Positions 35,217 through 45,310 are shown, counted from the stretch's first letter. The stretch is 64,000 bases of DNA from Bacillota bacterium (GCA_023386955.1 JAEWIS010000048.1:124001-188000); one strand, 5' to 3'. A program made the numbers and translations. The notes: generated by a model from the letters alone, not told the origin.

Positions 35217-36671
35217 CTAACGCTTGTAGCTGTCGGACAAGCCGTAGCCGGTGTAATCACAGAGGCTGCGGAACTCCGGCGGAATCCGGCGGGCCACACC
35301 CGTATCGATTGCGGCGGTGATGACGGCGCTGCGGACAGAATCCACCACTTTTTCATTAAAGATGCTGGGAATGATATAGTTCTCGTTGACTTCATCATCG
35401 GATATAACCGAGGCGATGGCACGGGAAGCAGCCAGCTTCATCTCTTCATTGATGAGGCGCGCCCGGCAGTCCAACGCCCCCCGGAAGATACCGGGGAAAC
35501 AAAGCACGTTGTTGATCTGGTTGGGATAGTCGCTCCGTCCGGTAGCCAGCACCCGCACATGGGGCTCGGCCAGCTCCGGGTCAATCTCCGGCTCAGGATT
35601 GGCCATGGCAAATACAATCCGGTCCTCTGCCATACGGACAAGGTCCTCCACCTTCAGAACACCCGGGCCCGAAACTCCGATGAACACATCGGCGCCTTCA
35701 ATCACATCGGATAAACCGCCGGTCAGCCGGTCGGGATTGGTGCGTTCAGCCAGCCAGTTCCACATTTCATTGGCATAGGTCCGGTCCGCCGTGATGGCCC
35801 CTTCCCGGTCAACAGCCACCAGGTTTTTGACGCCGGCGGCCAACAGCATTTTGCAGCAGGATACCCCTGCCGCTCCGGCCCCCACCACCACTACGCGGAT
35901 AGAGCCGATATCCTTATCCGTCACCTTCAGGGCATTCAGCAGCCCGGCCATCATCACCACAGCGGTGCCATGCTGATCGTCGTGGAACACAGGAATATCC
36001 AGCTCCTCGGTGAGCCTGCGTTCAATTTCGAAGCAGCGTGGCGCGCTGATGTCCTCCAGATTGATGCCACCGAACCCGGGAGACATGGCCTTGATGGTGC
36101 GGATGATTTCCTCGGTGTCCTTGGTATCCAGACAGATGGGGAAGGCGTCAACATCCGCCAGTTGTTTGAACAGCATCGCCTTGCCCTCCATCACTGGCAT
36201 CGCCGCATGGGGACCGATATCCCCCAGCCCAAGCACAGCTGTTCCGTCGGAGACCACCGCCACCGTATTGCGTTTGATGGTCAGGGCAAAGGCCTCCCGG
36301 GGTTTGTTGTGGATAGCCATACAAACCCGGGCTACGCCGGGGGTATACACCCGGGACAGGTCATCGCGGTTTTTGATGGGCATGGTAGGTTCGATGCGGA
36401 TTTTGCCGCCCAGGTGAACCAGAAAGGTCTGGTCGGACACATGCAGCACCGAAACGCCGCTCAGGTCCTCCAGGGCGTCCAGCAACTCCTGGTAAGCCGG
36501 CACCGGAATATTCACCGTAATATCCCGGGTGGATTTTTCCTTGCTGGAGCGAATGACATCAATGGCCACCAAATCCCCGCCAAATGAGCTTACTGTGGAC
36601 ACCACGCTGCTGAAGCCTACTCCGCTTTTTTCCATTTCAATACGTATAATAATGCTTGTCGTTGCTGCCAA
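35217..36671 (-). CDS. NAD(P)-dependent malic enzyme with N-terminal ACT domain
   Basis: A 484-residue enzyme that oxidatively decarboxylates malate to pyruvate. Residues 1-80 are ACT-like (SIIIRIEMEKSGVGFSSVVS). The malic domain shows SRVYTPGVARVC with the catalytic Tyr, NLEDISAPRCFEIE, FHDDQHGTA, and the dinucleotide loop VVVGAGAAGVSC. The start is TTG 36671 behind CGGAGGA. Coupled with aspA it can feed aspartate-derived carbon toward pyruvate. Confidence 0.93.
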   Translation of the reverse strand: MAATTSIIIRIEMEKSGVGFSSVVSTVSSFGGDLVAIDVIRSSKEKSTRDITVNIPVPAYQELLDALEDLSGVSVLHVSDQTFLVHLGGKIRIEPTMPIKNRDDLSRVYTPGVARVCMAIHNKPREAFALTIKRNTVAVVSDGTAVLGLGDIGPHAAMPVMEGKAMLFKQLADVDAFPICLDTKDTEEIIRTIKAMSPGFGGINLEDISAPRCFEIERRLTEELDIPVFHDDQHGTAVVMMAGLLNALKVTDKDIGSIRVVVVGAGAAGVSCCKMLLAAGVKNLVAVDREGAITADRTYANEMWNWLAERTNPDRLTGGLSDVIEGADVFIGVSGPGVLKVEDLVRMAEDRIVFAMANPEPEIDPELAEPHVRVLATGRSDYPNQINNVLCFPGIFRGALDCRARLINEEMKLAASRAIASVISDDEVNENYIIPSIFNEKVVDSVRSAVITAAIDTGVARRIPPEFRSLCDYTGYGLSDSYKR

Positions 36672-36872
36672 CAGAATTCATCCTCCGATTAAACCGTTAT
36701 ATAATCGTATTCAGTATACTTCCCTTGCCCCGCCAATTCCAGCCATTGGTCAAAAAAGACGGGGATCCTAATAAAAATAATTTTAAGGTGATTTTTATCC
36801 TGTTTTAAGCTTCTTTTCAGGTTCAGGGGTTATTCTGTTCATACTCCCTTTCTTTAAATATAATGTCACTTT

Positions 36873-36903
36873 TCCCCGGCATCTGGACGGGGGCTTTTTT
36901 TTG
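36873..36903 (+). terminator. Orphan plus-strand terminator
   Basis: CCCCG and CGGGG bracket GCATCTGGA and are followed by GC and eight T. No plus-strand gene lies upstream; it might end a small RNA starting near 36780 (weak promoter TTGGTC-17-TAATAA). Confidence 0.5.
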
Positions 36904-37006
36904 TATGCTGACGCTGAAGCTAGTGCATCCGGGCTCACGCCAAAATCTTGGCTCTCCGCAAGGGTCCAGCCTTCCTCTGCTTGACTCCTTATGGTGACTT
37001 ACGCTC

Positions 37007-37215
37007 CTAACGGCGGTGAGCGCCGCTATTTGGGCCAAATCGGCATCCCAAAAAATCTAACGGAAGCAGGGGACGTTATTGCGCCAAAAAGGGGCTTGTG
37101 GCCGGACATTTTGCCCAAATAGCGGCTGTGGCCGCCGTTAGATTTTTTGAAGGGCAATTTTTGTTAAAATAGAGGCTTCTACGTCCGTTAGAATCTCCCG
37201 CCCCATTAACGGGCT
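37007..37215. repeat. Intergenic repeat array, family B (two direct, two inverted units)
   Basis: Units of about 28-30 bp resemble CTAACGGCGGTGAGCGCCGC followed by TATTTGGGC. Direct copies start at 37009 and 37060; inverted copies end near 37147 and 37193 with CGTTAGA. The same family and architecture recur at 59.06-59.25 kb. It lies in the 36672-37534 gap, which holds no convincing gene apart from the sRNA candidate. Confidence 0.7.
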
Positions 37216-37288
37216 CCACCCCTGTATGAGAAAGCGCCGTTAACCAAATCAAATCCGCCTTCTAACTCCCCGCTCTGGTCCGGGGAAA

Positions 37289-37336
37289 AAGGCCATAAAA
37301 AAACACCCGTCGCCTCTCACAGGCGTCCGGGTGTTG
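37289..37336 (-). terminator. Terminator of the candidate small RNA
   Basis: On the minus strand ACACCCGGACGCC pairs with GGCGACGGGTGT across a TGTGAGA loop, followed by seven T. Confidence 0.75.
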
Positions 37337-37418
37337 CTGTTCGTGGGAAGACATGGTACAATGATAGTTGCACCATTCTACATAAATAAAAATAAGAAAA
37401 ACCAAAATTGATTTTCCT
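37289..37418 (-). ncRNA. Candidate small RNA divergent from helD copy 1
   Basis: A minus-strand sigma-A promoter lies at TTGACG (37448-37453), 17 bp, TACAAT (37425-37430). About 130 nt downstream is an intrinsic terminator ending in seven T (37289-37336). Between them is a second hairpin (TGGTGCAA...TTGTACCA). A 30-codon frame inside has no ribosome binding site and runs through the terminator. I cannot match it to a known sRNA family. Confidence 0.6.
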
Positions 37419-37534
37419 ACGCTTATTGTAGCAGAAAAAAAATAGCCCGTCAAACTTAATTTTCGGCCTCCTCTCAAAAAAATGAAGAGTTGCTGCCCTT
37501 TTACGCTATCCAAACTTGATATGGAGGTACACCC

Positions 37535-39901
37535 ATGAGCATAAATCCTGAAGCTCAAAAAGCGGAGGAAATCCGGCTGGCTCTGACTCTCCGGGAAATC
37601 GACGCCCAGTTGGTCAAAAACCAAAGCGTATCCGACGACCGGAGAGATGATGTAATCGATGTCCGCAAGATGATTTGGGAAGAAATGCGTCTGGACAACG
37701 CCAACTGGGCATTTAAATTCGAGGCTGCCGGGGACGTAGTTATGAACTCCCTGGAGCTGGCCCGGATCGAGCGGGGTTATCTGAGTGCGCAGGCTGCCGC
37801 CCGGAAGCTTCGGCTGATGCGCAGCACCCCATATTTCGCCCGTATCGACTTCCAGGAGGACGGAGCCCCCGCAGGGCAGGAGCCGGAGCAAATCTATATC
37901 GGTTTGTCCTCCCTGCTGGATGACCGCACACTGGAGCCCATTGTTTACGACTGGCGGTCACCGATTGCCAGTATGTACTACGATTTTACCTTGGGCGACG
38001 CCCGCTACCCTACCGATGAAGGCCATGTGGACGGGGAAATCCTCCTGAAGCGCCAGTTCAAAATCGTAAACGGCCTCCTCCAGCTGATGTTCGATTCCGT
38101 CATCCGGATCGGAGACGACATGCTGCAGTTTATGCTGGGCAAATCCTCCGACGACAAGATGAAAAGTATCGTAACCACCATTCAAAGCGAGCAGAATCAA
38201 GCTATCCGCTACGAGGAGCATCCTATTCTGATCGTCCAGGGGGCGGCGGGCAGCGGAAAAACCTCCATCGCCCTGCAGCGTGTCGCTTACCTGCTTTACA
38301 AATACCGCAAAAGTATTCAGGCAGATCAAATGATCCTCTTTTCCCCCAACCCCATGTTCAGCGACTACATCTCCAATGTGCTTCCGGAGCTGGGTGAGGA
38401 CAATATGCGTCAGACCACCTTCCAGGATTTTGCCGAGCACCGTTTGTCCGGCTTTATATTACCGGAGGACCGCTACACACAAATAGAAGCCATGCTGACA
38501 GGAAATCCGGGTGAACCGGGATATGATGCGAAGGCAGCAGGAACCGCATACAAGTCCTCTCAGGCTTTTCTTCAAGTTATCCGCAATTATCTCGTTCTTC
38601 TTGAGGAGGAAGGGTTGGCCTTCGATGCCATTCCGTATGGAGCTCAGGTCTGGAAGAACGAAGAGGCCTTGGCGGCTCTTTTCTACGGCGACTTCCGCCA
38701 TCACCGGATGGATGTCCGGCTGGAGCGGATGGGCGAGCTGCTGCTGGGTGAAATTCCCCTCCTGGAGGAACGGCAGGCCCGCAAGCTGTACAAAACCATG
38801 CTCCGCCACCCCAAGTATCTGGGTACCGAGGATGAGCTGAAGCAGCAGAGCAAGAAGCATGTCCACACCAAAACTAACGCCATAAAATCCTTTGTCCGCC
38901 GGCTTCAATTCATTAATCCGCTGCGCACCTACCGGCAGCTGTTCGCCGACCAGGAGCTGTTCCTCCGCGCTGCAGCCGGTTCGCCGGGAATTCCGGAGCC
39001 GGAGGTATGGAAGGATATCTGCACTTATACACTGGAGCAGCTGGACAGCGGGACCGCCCCCCATGAGGATGTGCCGCCGCTGCTTTATTTGCTGGAGAGC
39101 GTTACCGGATGGAACAGCTTCAACAGCATCCGTCATGTAATTCTGGACGAAGCCCAGGATTATTCTCCCTTCCAATATGAAATTATCCGCCGCCTGTTCC
39201 CGCGCAGCAAGCTGACCCTGCTGGGCGACTTGAACCAGGCCATTACTCCGAATATGCGGATCGAGTCCTACGGCTATGTGGAGGAGCTGTACGGCAAGGA
39301 GCAAACCGGGATTCTCCGGCTCTCCAAAAGCTACCGCTCCACATCCGAGATTGTAGAGTTCACCAAGGCGCTCTTGCCCGGCGGCGAAGCCATTGAGGCC
39401 TTCAGCCGGAGCGGGGAAAAGCCCCAGCTGGTAAAGCTGGCAGCGGAGCCGGAACTGAAAGCCCGGCAGGTGGTTGGGCTGATCGGGAAGCTGCGGGACG
39501 GCGGCTCCCCTTCCGTTGCTGTGATCTGCCGGACAGCTGCGGAGAGCCAGGCTGCTTACGAAGCGCTTCAGGCCGCAGGTGCTCCCGCCCACCTGCATCT
39601 GGTGACACGGGAGGAAACCAGCTTCCGCAATACGCTGGTGGTGATCCCCGTTTATTTGGCCAAGGGGCTGGAATTCGATTCTGTTATTGTGTGGGATGGA
39701 GGCGCATCGGTTTATGGGCGTGAGGAGGAGCGGAAGCTGTTCTATACCGCCTGCACCCGGGCCATGAATACTCTGTATGTAGGTTACACCGGGGAGAAAA
39801 ACCGCTTCCTGGAGCCGGTGAACCATTCCCTGTATGAAGAGCAGGCAGCACCGGGTTTTGTTGGAGAATCCGCAGGTGCAGGCACTCCTGCAGGAGGTTG
39901 A
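37535..39901 (+). CDS. helD: HelD-type RNA polymerase-recycling helicase, copy 1
   Basis: A 788-residue UvrD/Rep-like superfamily 1 ATPase of the HelD class, which pries RNA polymerase off DNA and nucleic acid. An N-terminal coiled coil (residues 5-90) precedes VYDWRSPIASMYYD, a HelD hallmark. Walker A GAAGSGKTS is at 236-244, followed by an inserted domain, ILDEAQDYSP (motif II), GDLNQAI, SYRST and KGLEFDSV. The ATG has GGAGGT upstream. A phosphatase gene follows directly. A second paralogue lies at 49.2 kb. Confidence 0.93.
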   Translation: MSINPEAQKAEEIRLALTLREIDAQLVKNQSVSDDRRDDVIDVRKMIWEEMRLDNANWAFKFEAAGDVVMNSLELARIERGYLSAQAAARKLRLMRSTPYFARIDFQEDGAPAGQEPEQIYIGLSSLLDDRTLEPIVYDWRSPIASMYYDFTLGDARYPTDEGHVDGEILLKRQFKIVNGLLQLMFDSVIRIGDDMLQFMLGKSSDDKMKSIVTTIQSEQNQAIRYEEHPILIVQGAAGSGKTSIALQRVAYLLYKYRKSIQADQMILFSPNPMFSDYISNVLPELGEDNMRQTTFQDFAEHRLSGFILPEDRYTQIEAMLTGNPGEPGYDAKAAGTAYKSSQAFLQVIRNYLVLLEEEGLAFDAIPYGAQVWKNEEALAALFYGDFRHHRMDVRLERMGELLLGEIPLLEERQARKLYKTMLRHPKYLGTEDELKQQSKKHVHTKTNAIKSFVRRLQFINPLRTYRQLFADQELFLRAAAGSPGIPEPEVWKDICTYTLEQLDSGTAPHEDVPPLLYLLESVTGWNSFNSIRHVILDEAQDYSPFQYEIIRRLFPRSKLTLLGDLNQAITPNMRIESYGYVEELYGKEQTGILRLSKSYRSTSEIVEFTKALLPGGEAIEAFSRSGEKPQLVKLAAEPELKARQVVGLIGKLRDGGSPSVAVICRTAAESQAAYEALQAAGAPAHLHLVTREETSFRNTLVVIPVYLAKGLEFDSVIVWDGGASVYGREEERKLFYTACTRAMNTLYVGYTGEKNRFLEPVNHSLYEEQAAPGFVGESAGAGTPAGG

Positions 39902-39906
39902 GAGAG

Positions 39907-40692
39907 ATGCCGGGATTTATTATTGATTTGGACGGAACCATGTACGCCGGACGGAATCCCATTCTCTATGCGGATGAGTTCATCGGGGCTCTGCGGAGCG
40001 AAGGCTGGCCTTATCTGTTTCTGACCAATAACTCCACGGTCCATCCCGGTGAGGTAGCGGCGCTTCTGGAAGAGCTCACCGGGATTCCGGTGGCCCCCGG
40101 GGAGGTGCTTACCTCCGGAATGGCTGCAGCGCGCTATATCCGCTTGCACGGACAAGGGAACCGGGTATTGTGCATCGGGGAACAGGCGCTTCAGGAGACC
40201 TTGGCGGCAGCGGGCTTTGTGCTTACGGCAGAGGCTCCCGATTACGTGGTGCAGGGCATTGACCGGGAATTCACCTATGCCAAGCTGACCCAGGCCGTGA
40301 ACGCCATCCGCGGCGGGGCCATGTATATCCAGACGAACCCGGATCATCTTCTTCCGAAGGAAAACGGACCCATCCCCGGCTCCGGAGCCATCGGCGCCGC
40401 CATCCGCACCGCCTCCGAGACGGAGCCGGTGGTGATCGGCAAACCATCCCCCATTATCAGCCGGTACGGTATTGAACTGTTGGGGCTGCCGCCGGAGGAG
40501 ATTTGGATGGTGGGCGACAACCTGCGTACCGATATCGCCGCTGGCGCCGCGGCAGGCACCCGCACCGCACTGGTGCTGACCGGGCTGGCGGGGCCTCATA
40601 ATTATGAGGCGCTGATTGAGAGCACCGGCATCAAACCGGATGTCAGCGTCCATCATCTGATGGACTTTTACCGGTGGCTGAAGGCTTGCTAA
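39907..40692 (+). CDS. HAD-IIA family phosphatase (NagD-like)
   Basis: A 261-residue haloacid-dehalogenase phosphatase. Motif I FIIDLDGTMYAG is near the start, motif II FLTNNST, motif III IGKPSP with Lys, and motif IV MVGDNLRTDI. It belongs to the C2B-cap NagD/p-nitrophenyl phosphatase group that clears nucleotide or sugar phosphates. AGGAGG at 39892-39897 inside the end of helD selects ATG 39907; the genes are separated by five bases and are probably coupled. Confidence 0.92.
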   Translation: MPGFIIDLDGTMYAGRNPILYADEFIGALRSEGWPYLFLTNNSTVHPGEVAALLEELTGIPVAPGEVLTSGMAAARYIRLHGQGNRVLCIGEQALQETLAAAGFVLTAEAPDYVVQGIDREFTYAKLTQAVNAIRGGAMYIQTNPDHLLPKENGPIPGSGAIGAAIRTASETEPVVIGKPSPIISRYGIELLGLPPEEIWMVGDNLRTDIAAGAAAGTRTALVLTGLAGPHNYEALIESTGIKPDVSVHHLMDFYRWLKAC

Positions 40693-40782
40693 GATATTCT
40701 TAAGAATTGCCCGTAGGCCCTGTTAAGATTTTGCCGGTAAAATGAAACTCGAAGTATGTGCGTATCCGAAGGAGTGAATCCC

Positions 40783-41478
40783 ATGCCCTCCGAAACGATC
40801 CTTGTGGTGGATGACGAAAAGGACATCCTTGATCTGTTGGAGATTTATTTGACTAACGATGGTTATAACATTCTGAAAGCCTCGGACGGTTTGGAGGCGC
40901 TGGATGTGGTGACCAAGCAGGTGGTGGATCTGGTGATCCTTGACGTGATGATGCCCAAGCTGGACGGTATCCAGACCTGCCTGAAAATCCGCGAGCAGCG
41001 CAATATGCCCATCATCATGCTGTCCGCCAAAAGCCAGGACATGGACAAAATTATGGGGCTGTCTACCGGAGCCGACGACTATATGTCCAAACCCTTTAAC
41101 CCTCTGGAGCTGATGGCCCGGGTGAAATCCCAGCTTCGCCGTTACACCCGGCTGAATGTGCCCAACGCCCGGAAGGAAAACGAAATCGAGATTGATGATC
41201 TCATTATTAATACCACCACCCATGAGGTGAAGGTGGACGGCCGTGACGTGAAGCTGACTCCGCGGGAATTCGCCATTCTGGATCTCTTGGCCCGCAACCG
41301 CGGCATGGTGTTCAGCATTGAGCGGATTTATGAATCGGTGTGGGGCGAAGCCTTCTTCGAATCCGACAACACCGTGATGGTCCATATCCGCAAAATCCGT
41401 GAAAAAACCGAGGAGAACCCGCGCCAGCCCAAATATATCAAAACCGTTTGGGGGGTCGGCTACAAAATTGAAGCTTAA
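40783..41478 (+). CDS. OmpR-family response regulator
   Basis: A 231-residue regulator. The receiver domain has DDEKD, phospho-acceptor Asp in [13 protein letters not shown], and KPFNPLEL with Lys. The OmpR-type winged helix follows ([15 protein letters not shown] to VWGVGYKIE). The ATG at 40783 follows AAGGAGTG. It is overlapped by its sensor kinase gene. Resembles VanR/YkoG-type regulators; target genes unknown. Confidence 0.92.
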   Translation: MPSETILVVDDEKDILDLLEIYLTNDGYNILKASDGLEALDVVTKQVVDLVILDVMMPKLDGIQTCLKIREQRNMPIIMLSAKSQDMDKIMGLSTGADDYMSKPFNPLELMARVKSQLRRYTRLNVPNARKENEIEIDDLIINTTTHEVKVDGRDVKLTPREFAILDLLARNRGMVFSIERIYESVWGEAFFESDNTVMVHIRKIREKTEENPRQPKYIKTVWGVGYKIEA

Positions 41479-43006
41479 ACCGGGGATACGCAGGCTTCTA
41501 TTCTGGAACCGCCTCCAGCGGCTGGCGAGTATCTGCCGCAGAGCCGCGGAGACCACCCGACTCAGCATTATCCGCAGCATCCGGCTTCAGCTGATGTTTA
41601 CCTTTGTGCTGTGCCTGTCCGCCGCAGCTCTTGTTTACGTTGCGGTGAACGTTTTCTTCGGGGAGCTGAACCGTTCCCCTGTTCTGGATTACCAATACGG
41701 CATCGAAAAAATCGACGACCAAGCCCGAGCCATCGCCTCCTATATTAAAACCCCCGATGTCAGCTACCAGGGGATTACCGACTACATTACCCGCAATGCG
41801 GGTTTTTCGGGTAACAAGGTGCTTTTGACGGACCTGGAGGGAAAGGTTTTTTTCAAAACGCCCGATGCCATTGAAACCCAGGTGGACATCCACAGCATCA
41901 TTTCCAAAGCTATGGAGCGGCGCTATACCAGCACCCCGGTTCAGGAATTCACCAGCTTTTACCCCGTTGATCTGAAGGACCAGCCTGCTTATCTGATTGT
42001 CAGCGGCGTTCCCCAGCCCAGCATTTCCTACAAAAGAGGCTCCAGCCCCTTCACCCTGATGACAGCTATTGCGGCCTTTATCTTTCTGTTCTATTGGCTG
42101 ACCAAACGGAAGATGGATTATATCGAAGAGCTGGCCAGCGGCCTGCAGGAAATCTCCAAGGGCAATCTCCAATTCCGCGTGCCGCTGCGTTCGAAGGACG
42201 AGTTGGCCTCCTTAGCCTCCACCATTAACCGGATGACCGCCGCCCTCCAGACCACCATGGAAGAGGAACGCCGGGCCGAACGGACCAAAAACGAGCTCAT
42301 CACCAATGTTTCCCACGATCTAAGGACTCCGCTGACCTTGATTATGGGGTATTTGCGGCTTCTGAAGGACCGCCACTTCGAGGACGAGGCCCAAGCCCAT
42401 AATTACGCCCAAATCGCCTACAGCAAATCGGAAAAGCTGAAGGTATTGATCGATGATCTGTTTGAATACACCAAGCTGTCCAATCAAATTGTCAACATGA
42501 ATCTGGAACGGGTCTGCGTAAATGAGCTCTTGGAGCAGCTGACGGAGGAATTGGTTACCTACGCGGAGGAAAGCGCCCTGGTGCTGGTGAAGGATATTCT
42601 ATCCGAGCGGCTTTACGCCATGATCGATGCCGCCCAGATGATACGGGTTGCGGAGAACCTCCTGGTCAATGCGGTGAAATACAGCCACAAACCAGGTGTT
42701 GTCACCGTCAAAATGGATCGCGACAACGGATATGCACGGGTTTGCATTATTAATCAGGGCGACCCGATTTCGGAGGACGAGCTCCACCGGGTATTCGACC
42801 GGTTCTACCGGGTGGATACCGCCCGCACCTCCGCCGGAGGAGGCTCAGGCTTAGGACTGGCCATTGCCAAAAGCATCGTAGAAGCCCATTCCGGGAAAAT
42901 TTGGGCAGAGTGCGAGGGCAATGAAATCCGCTTCTGCGTGTTGATCCCGCTGGACCTGCCTGCCGGTCCTGAATTAGGGCCCGGCTCCAAACGCCCCCGT
43001 CCATAA
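41468..43006 (+). CDS. Membrane sensor histidine kinase
   Basis: A 512-residue kinase. Two membrane helices (about 36-56 and 195-215) flank an extracellular sensor domain. A HAMP-like linker ([19 protein letters not shown]) follows, then the H-box [14 protein letters not shown]-box [10 protein letters not shown] and [12 protein letters not shown]. The start is probably TTG 41468, overlapping the response regulator by 11 bp behind GGGGGTCGG. The pair resembles VanRS-like envelope sensors. Signal unknown. Confidence 0.88.
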   Translation: MKLKPGIRRLLFWNRLQRLASICRRAAETTRLSIIRSIRLQLMFTFVLCLSAAALVYVAVNVFFGELNRSPVLDYQYGIEKIDDQARAIASYIKTPDVSYQGITDYITRNAGFSGNKVLLTDLEGKVFFKTPDAIETQVDIHSIISKAMERRYTSTPVQEFTSFYPVDLKDQPAYLIVSGVPQPSISYKRGSSPFTLMTAIAAFIFLFYWLTKRKMDYIEELASGLQEISKGNLQFRVPLRSKDELASLASTINRMTAALQTTMEEERRAERTKNELITNVSHDLRTPLTLIMGYLRLLKDRHFEDEAQAHNYAQIAYSKSEKLKVLIDDLFEYTKLSNQIVNMNLERVCVNELLEQLTEELVTYAEESALVLVKDILSERLYAMIDAAQMIRVAENLLVNAVKYSHKPGVVTVKMDRDNGYARVCIINQGDPISEDELHRVFDRFYRVDTARTSAGGGSGLGLAIAKSIVEAHSGKIWAECEGNEIRFCVLIPLDLPAGPELGPGSKRPRP

Positions 43007-43023
43007 TCCTTATATAAAAAGTA

Positions 43024-43050
43024 CAAAAGGCCCTCCCTGCAGGGCCTTTT
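43024..43050 (+). terminator. Terminator after the two-component system
   Basis: AAAAGGCCCT and AGGGCCTTTT are exact complements around CCCTGC. Confidence 0.85.
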
Positions 43051-43238
43051 CCGCTAAGTGCCCATCCCCCAAAAAATATGCCGAAAGTTATAATTGCGTC
43101 CAGAGTTTGAATCGCATATAATAGGAGGGATTGAGAAAATTATTTTATATACGTGATTATTTCCATAAATTAAATCTATATTTTTATTTCGGTCAACCGC
43201 CGGAATGCTGCAGCCGTAGTCCAGGAGGGCCCAATCAA

Positions 43239-44141
43239 ATGAATATGAATCAATTGGAAACCTTTATCACTATCTCCAAAACCATGAGCTTCCGCAAGGC
43301 GGGAGAGATTCTCAACCTTACCCAACCCGCGGTATCTGCCCAGATCAAGAGTCTGGAGGACGAATACCAAAGCGTGCTTATTGACCGCAACCAGCCGGTT
43401 ACCCTAACGGACAGCGGGCGTGTTTTTCTGGAGCATGCCATGAAAATTGTCCGCACTGTAGAAGAACTGAAGCAGCGCCTGGCCGACTTGGAGAATACCC
43501 CTCAGGGCCATATCCATCTGGGAACCACTACCTCCATCGCCATGCAGACGCTGCCGAGGGTTCTTTCCTATTTTCAGAACCAGTTTCCGCTGATTAAAAT
43601 CACCATTCACTCCATGCCCTCCTCCCAGATTATGGCCAGTGTGGAGAACGGCAGCGTGGATATTGGAATCGCGTATCTGTTCGAAAAAAATCCGTATCTG
43701 GAATCGTCTATCCTGTATTACGATACCTTCGAGCTTGTGGTGGCCCCGGATCATCCGCTGGCATCACATGAATTTGCTACCATTGAGGAGCTGCGCCATA
43801 TTCCCCTGGTGATGCTCTCCCAGGATACGGCTGGACGCCGGTTTGTGGATGCTCTGTTTAAGAAGCTGGACATTGTGCCGCAGACGGTGATGGAGCTCTC
43901 CAGCAGTGAGGAAGTAAAACGGATGGTGGAGCTGAATATGGGCGCAGCCATTATCTCCAGATTGTCCATCGCCAAGGAGCTTCGCCTCGGCACACTCAAG
44001 ATGATTAAGGTCAATGAATTGGAGATTAGCCACCCGGTTGGGGTAGTATATAAATCAGGGCGCTACCTGAGTTCCGCGATGCAGCAATTCCTGAGCGACC
44101 TGAAGGGAATGCCGCAAAACCAGTTTCTCGGTTCGGAATAA
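43239..44141 (+). CDS. LysR-family transcriptional regulator (CysL/CysB-like)
   Basis: A 300-residue regulator. The N-terminal helix-turn-helix is FRKAGEILNLTQPAVSAQIK, and a type-2 periplasmic-binding-like effector domain follows (GHIHLGTTTSIAMQTLPRVL). GGAGG ten bases upstream selects ATG 43239 over a second ATG two codons later. No target gene adjoins on the left, and a PHP phosphatase follows on the same strand after 37 bp. Effector unknown. Confidence 0.87.
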   Translation: MNMNQLETFITISKTMSFRKAGEILNLTQPAVSAQIKSLEDEYQSVLIDRNQPVTLTDSGRVFLEHAMKIVRTVEELKQRLADLENTPQGHIHLGTTTSIAMQTLPRVLSYFQNQFPLIKITIHSMPSSQIMASVENGSVDIGIAYLFEKNPYLESSILYYDTFELVVAPDHPLASHEFATIEELRHIPLVMLSQDTAGRRFVDALFKKLDIVPQTVMELSSSEEVKRMVELNMGAAIISRLSIAKELRLGTLKMIKVNELEISHPVGVVYKSGRYLSSAMQQFLSDLKGMPQNQFLGSE

Positions 44142-44178
44142 AGCGCCGATAACGCATACGTTTTAAAGGAGAACAATC

Positions 44179-44985
44179 ATGAAATTCGATTTGCATACCC
44201 ATCACAGCCGTTGCGGCCACGCCCGCGGCCAAATCCGCGATTACGTCGAAGCAGCCCTCCGCGGTGGATTGCAGGTCATCGGCATCTCGGACCATTCCCC
44301 CTATTTCGGCGAAAAATCCGACCATGCGCAGCCACGCATCGCCATGGCCAAAAGCGAATTTCCCCGCTATGTGGAAGAGGTGCTGGCCCTAAAAGAGGAA
44401 TACCGCGGACGGATTGAGGTGCTGCTTGGAGTGGAGTCGGATTTTTTCCCTGAGCATGTGGGGGCGTACCGGGCTATCTATGACAAGTATCCCTTTGATT
44501 ACATCATCGGGTCTGTCCACCAATCCGGAGGAGTCAGCATCTTTAACAAAAGACGGTTCAGGGGTTTGTCGGAGCAGGAGAAAATCAGGGAGAAGGAGCA
44601 ATATTACGATCTGATTCTCCAGTCGGCCAAAAGCGGCATGTTTCAGATTCTTGGACATATCGATGCCATGAAGGGCTTTTATCCCGCCTTTTCGGATATC
44701 CGCACGGAAGCAGTGGAAAAGACGCTCCGGATCATCGGGGAAGCGGGTATGGCTATAGAGGTGAATACCTCCGGAAAAACCAAGGATGTGGGAGGCTGGT
44801 ATCCCTCCGATGAGATCTTGGAGATGGCCCTGCGTTACGGCGTTTCCGTTACCTTCGGCTCGGACGCCCATGACCCGGAACGGGTGGGCGATGATCGGGA
44901 GCTGGTGGCCCGCCGCCTGAAGGAAATCGGCTATAAGGAATGGGTTTATTTCAGCGCCAAGAAGCGGATTGCTGTCCCCCTCTGA
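44179..44985 (+). CDS. HisJ-family PHP phosphatase (histidinol-phosphatase type)
   Basis: A 268-residue metal-dependent hydrolase. DLHTHHSRCGHA supplies the first His ligands, ISDHSPYFG the next, then GVESDFFPE, GSVHQ, GHIDAM and a final GSDAHDPERVG. In histidine synthesis HisJ hydrolyses histidinol phosphate; no his genes adjoin, so another phosphate ester is possible. AAAGGAG precedes the ATG. Confidence 0.88.
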   Translation: MKFDLHTHHSRCGHARGQIRDYVEAALRGGLQVIGISDHSPYFGEKSDHAQPRIAMAKSEFPRYVEEVLALKEEYRGRIEVLLGVESDFFPEHVGAYRAIYDKYPFDYIIGSVHQSGGVSIFNKRRFRGLSEQEKIREKEQYYDLILQSAKSGMFQILGHIDAMKGFYPAFSDIRTEAVEKTLRIIGEAGMAIEVNTSGKTKDVGGWYPSDEILEMALRYGVSVTFGSDAHDPERVGDDRELVARRLKEIGYKEWVYFSAKKRIAVPL

Positions 44986-45015
44986 TCCGCCATCGAGGAT
45001 CATATTATTTCGCAG

Positions 45016-45042
45016 AAACCGGAGCCGGACTCCGGTTTTTTG
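45016..45042 (+). terminator. Terminator after the PHP phosphatase
   Basis: AACCGGAG and CTCCGGTT pair around CCGGA, with six T. Confidence 0.85.
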
Positions 45043-45155
45043 CAGTTCATAAAAAAAGTGACCCTCGCCGGTAGCGGCAGGGCCGAATCCATCATATATG
45101 AAAAAAAGGGGGTCTTGCTGTTATCATAGCCCGGACTTGTTAGAAAAGGGTAACG

Positions 45156-45179
45156 CTTGTATTTCATTTGTGTTACAAG
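45156..45179. promoter_or_regulatory. Inverted repeat upstream of the CDF exporter
   Basis: CTTGTA and TACAAG are 12 bp apart in the 44986-45310 gap. The spacing suits a metalloregulator operator, but no regulator gene is near. Apart from the terminator nothing else is seen in the gap. Confidence 0.35.
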
Positions 45180-45310
45180 TTGGATGAAAACAAGGATTGT
45201 CCCCAATCTGGAGCAATTTTCATTATCAGGATCCATAAAATGCTCATTTGCCACGGATTTCCACTATTACGTATACTACAGATATAGACTACAAAAAGGA
45301 GGGCGGCATC

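Noticed and set aside
36823..37038. A 71-codon minus-strand frame in the malic enzyme-helD gap
   Set aside because: It overlaps the orphan terminator and a family B repeat, lacks a binding site and has no recognisable composition.
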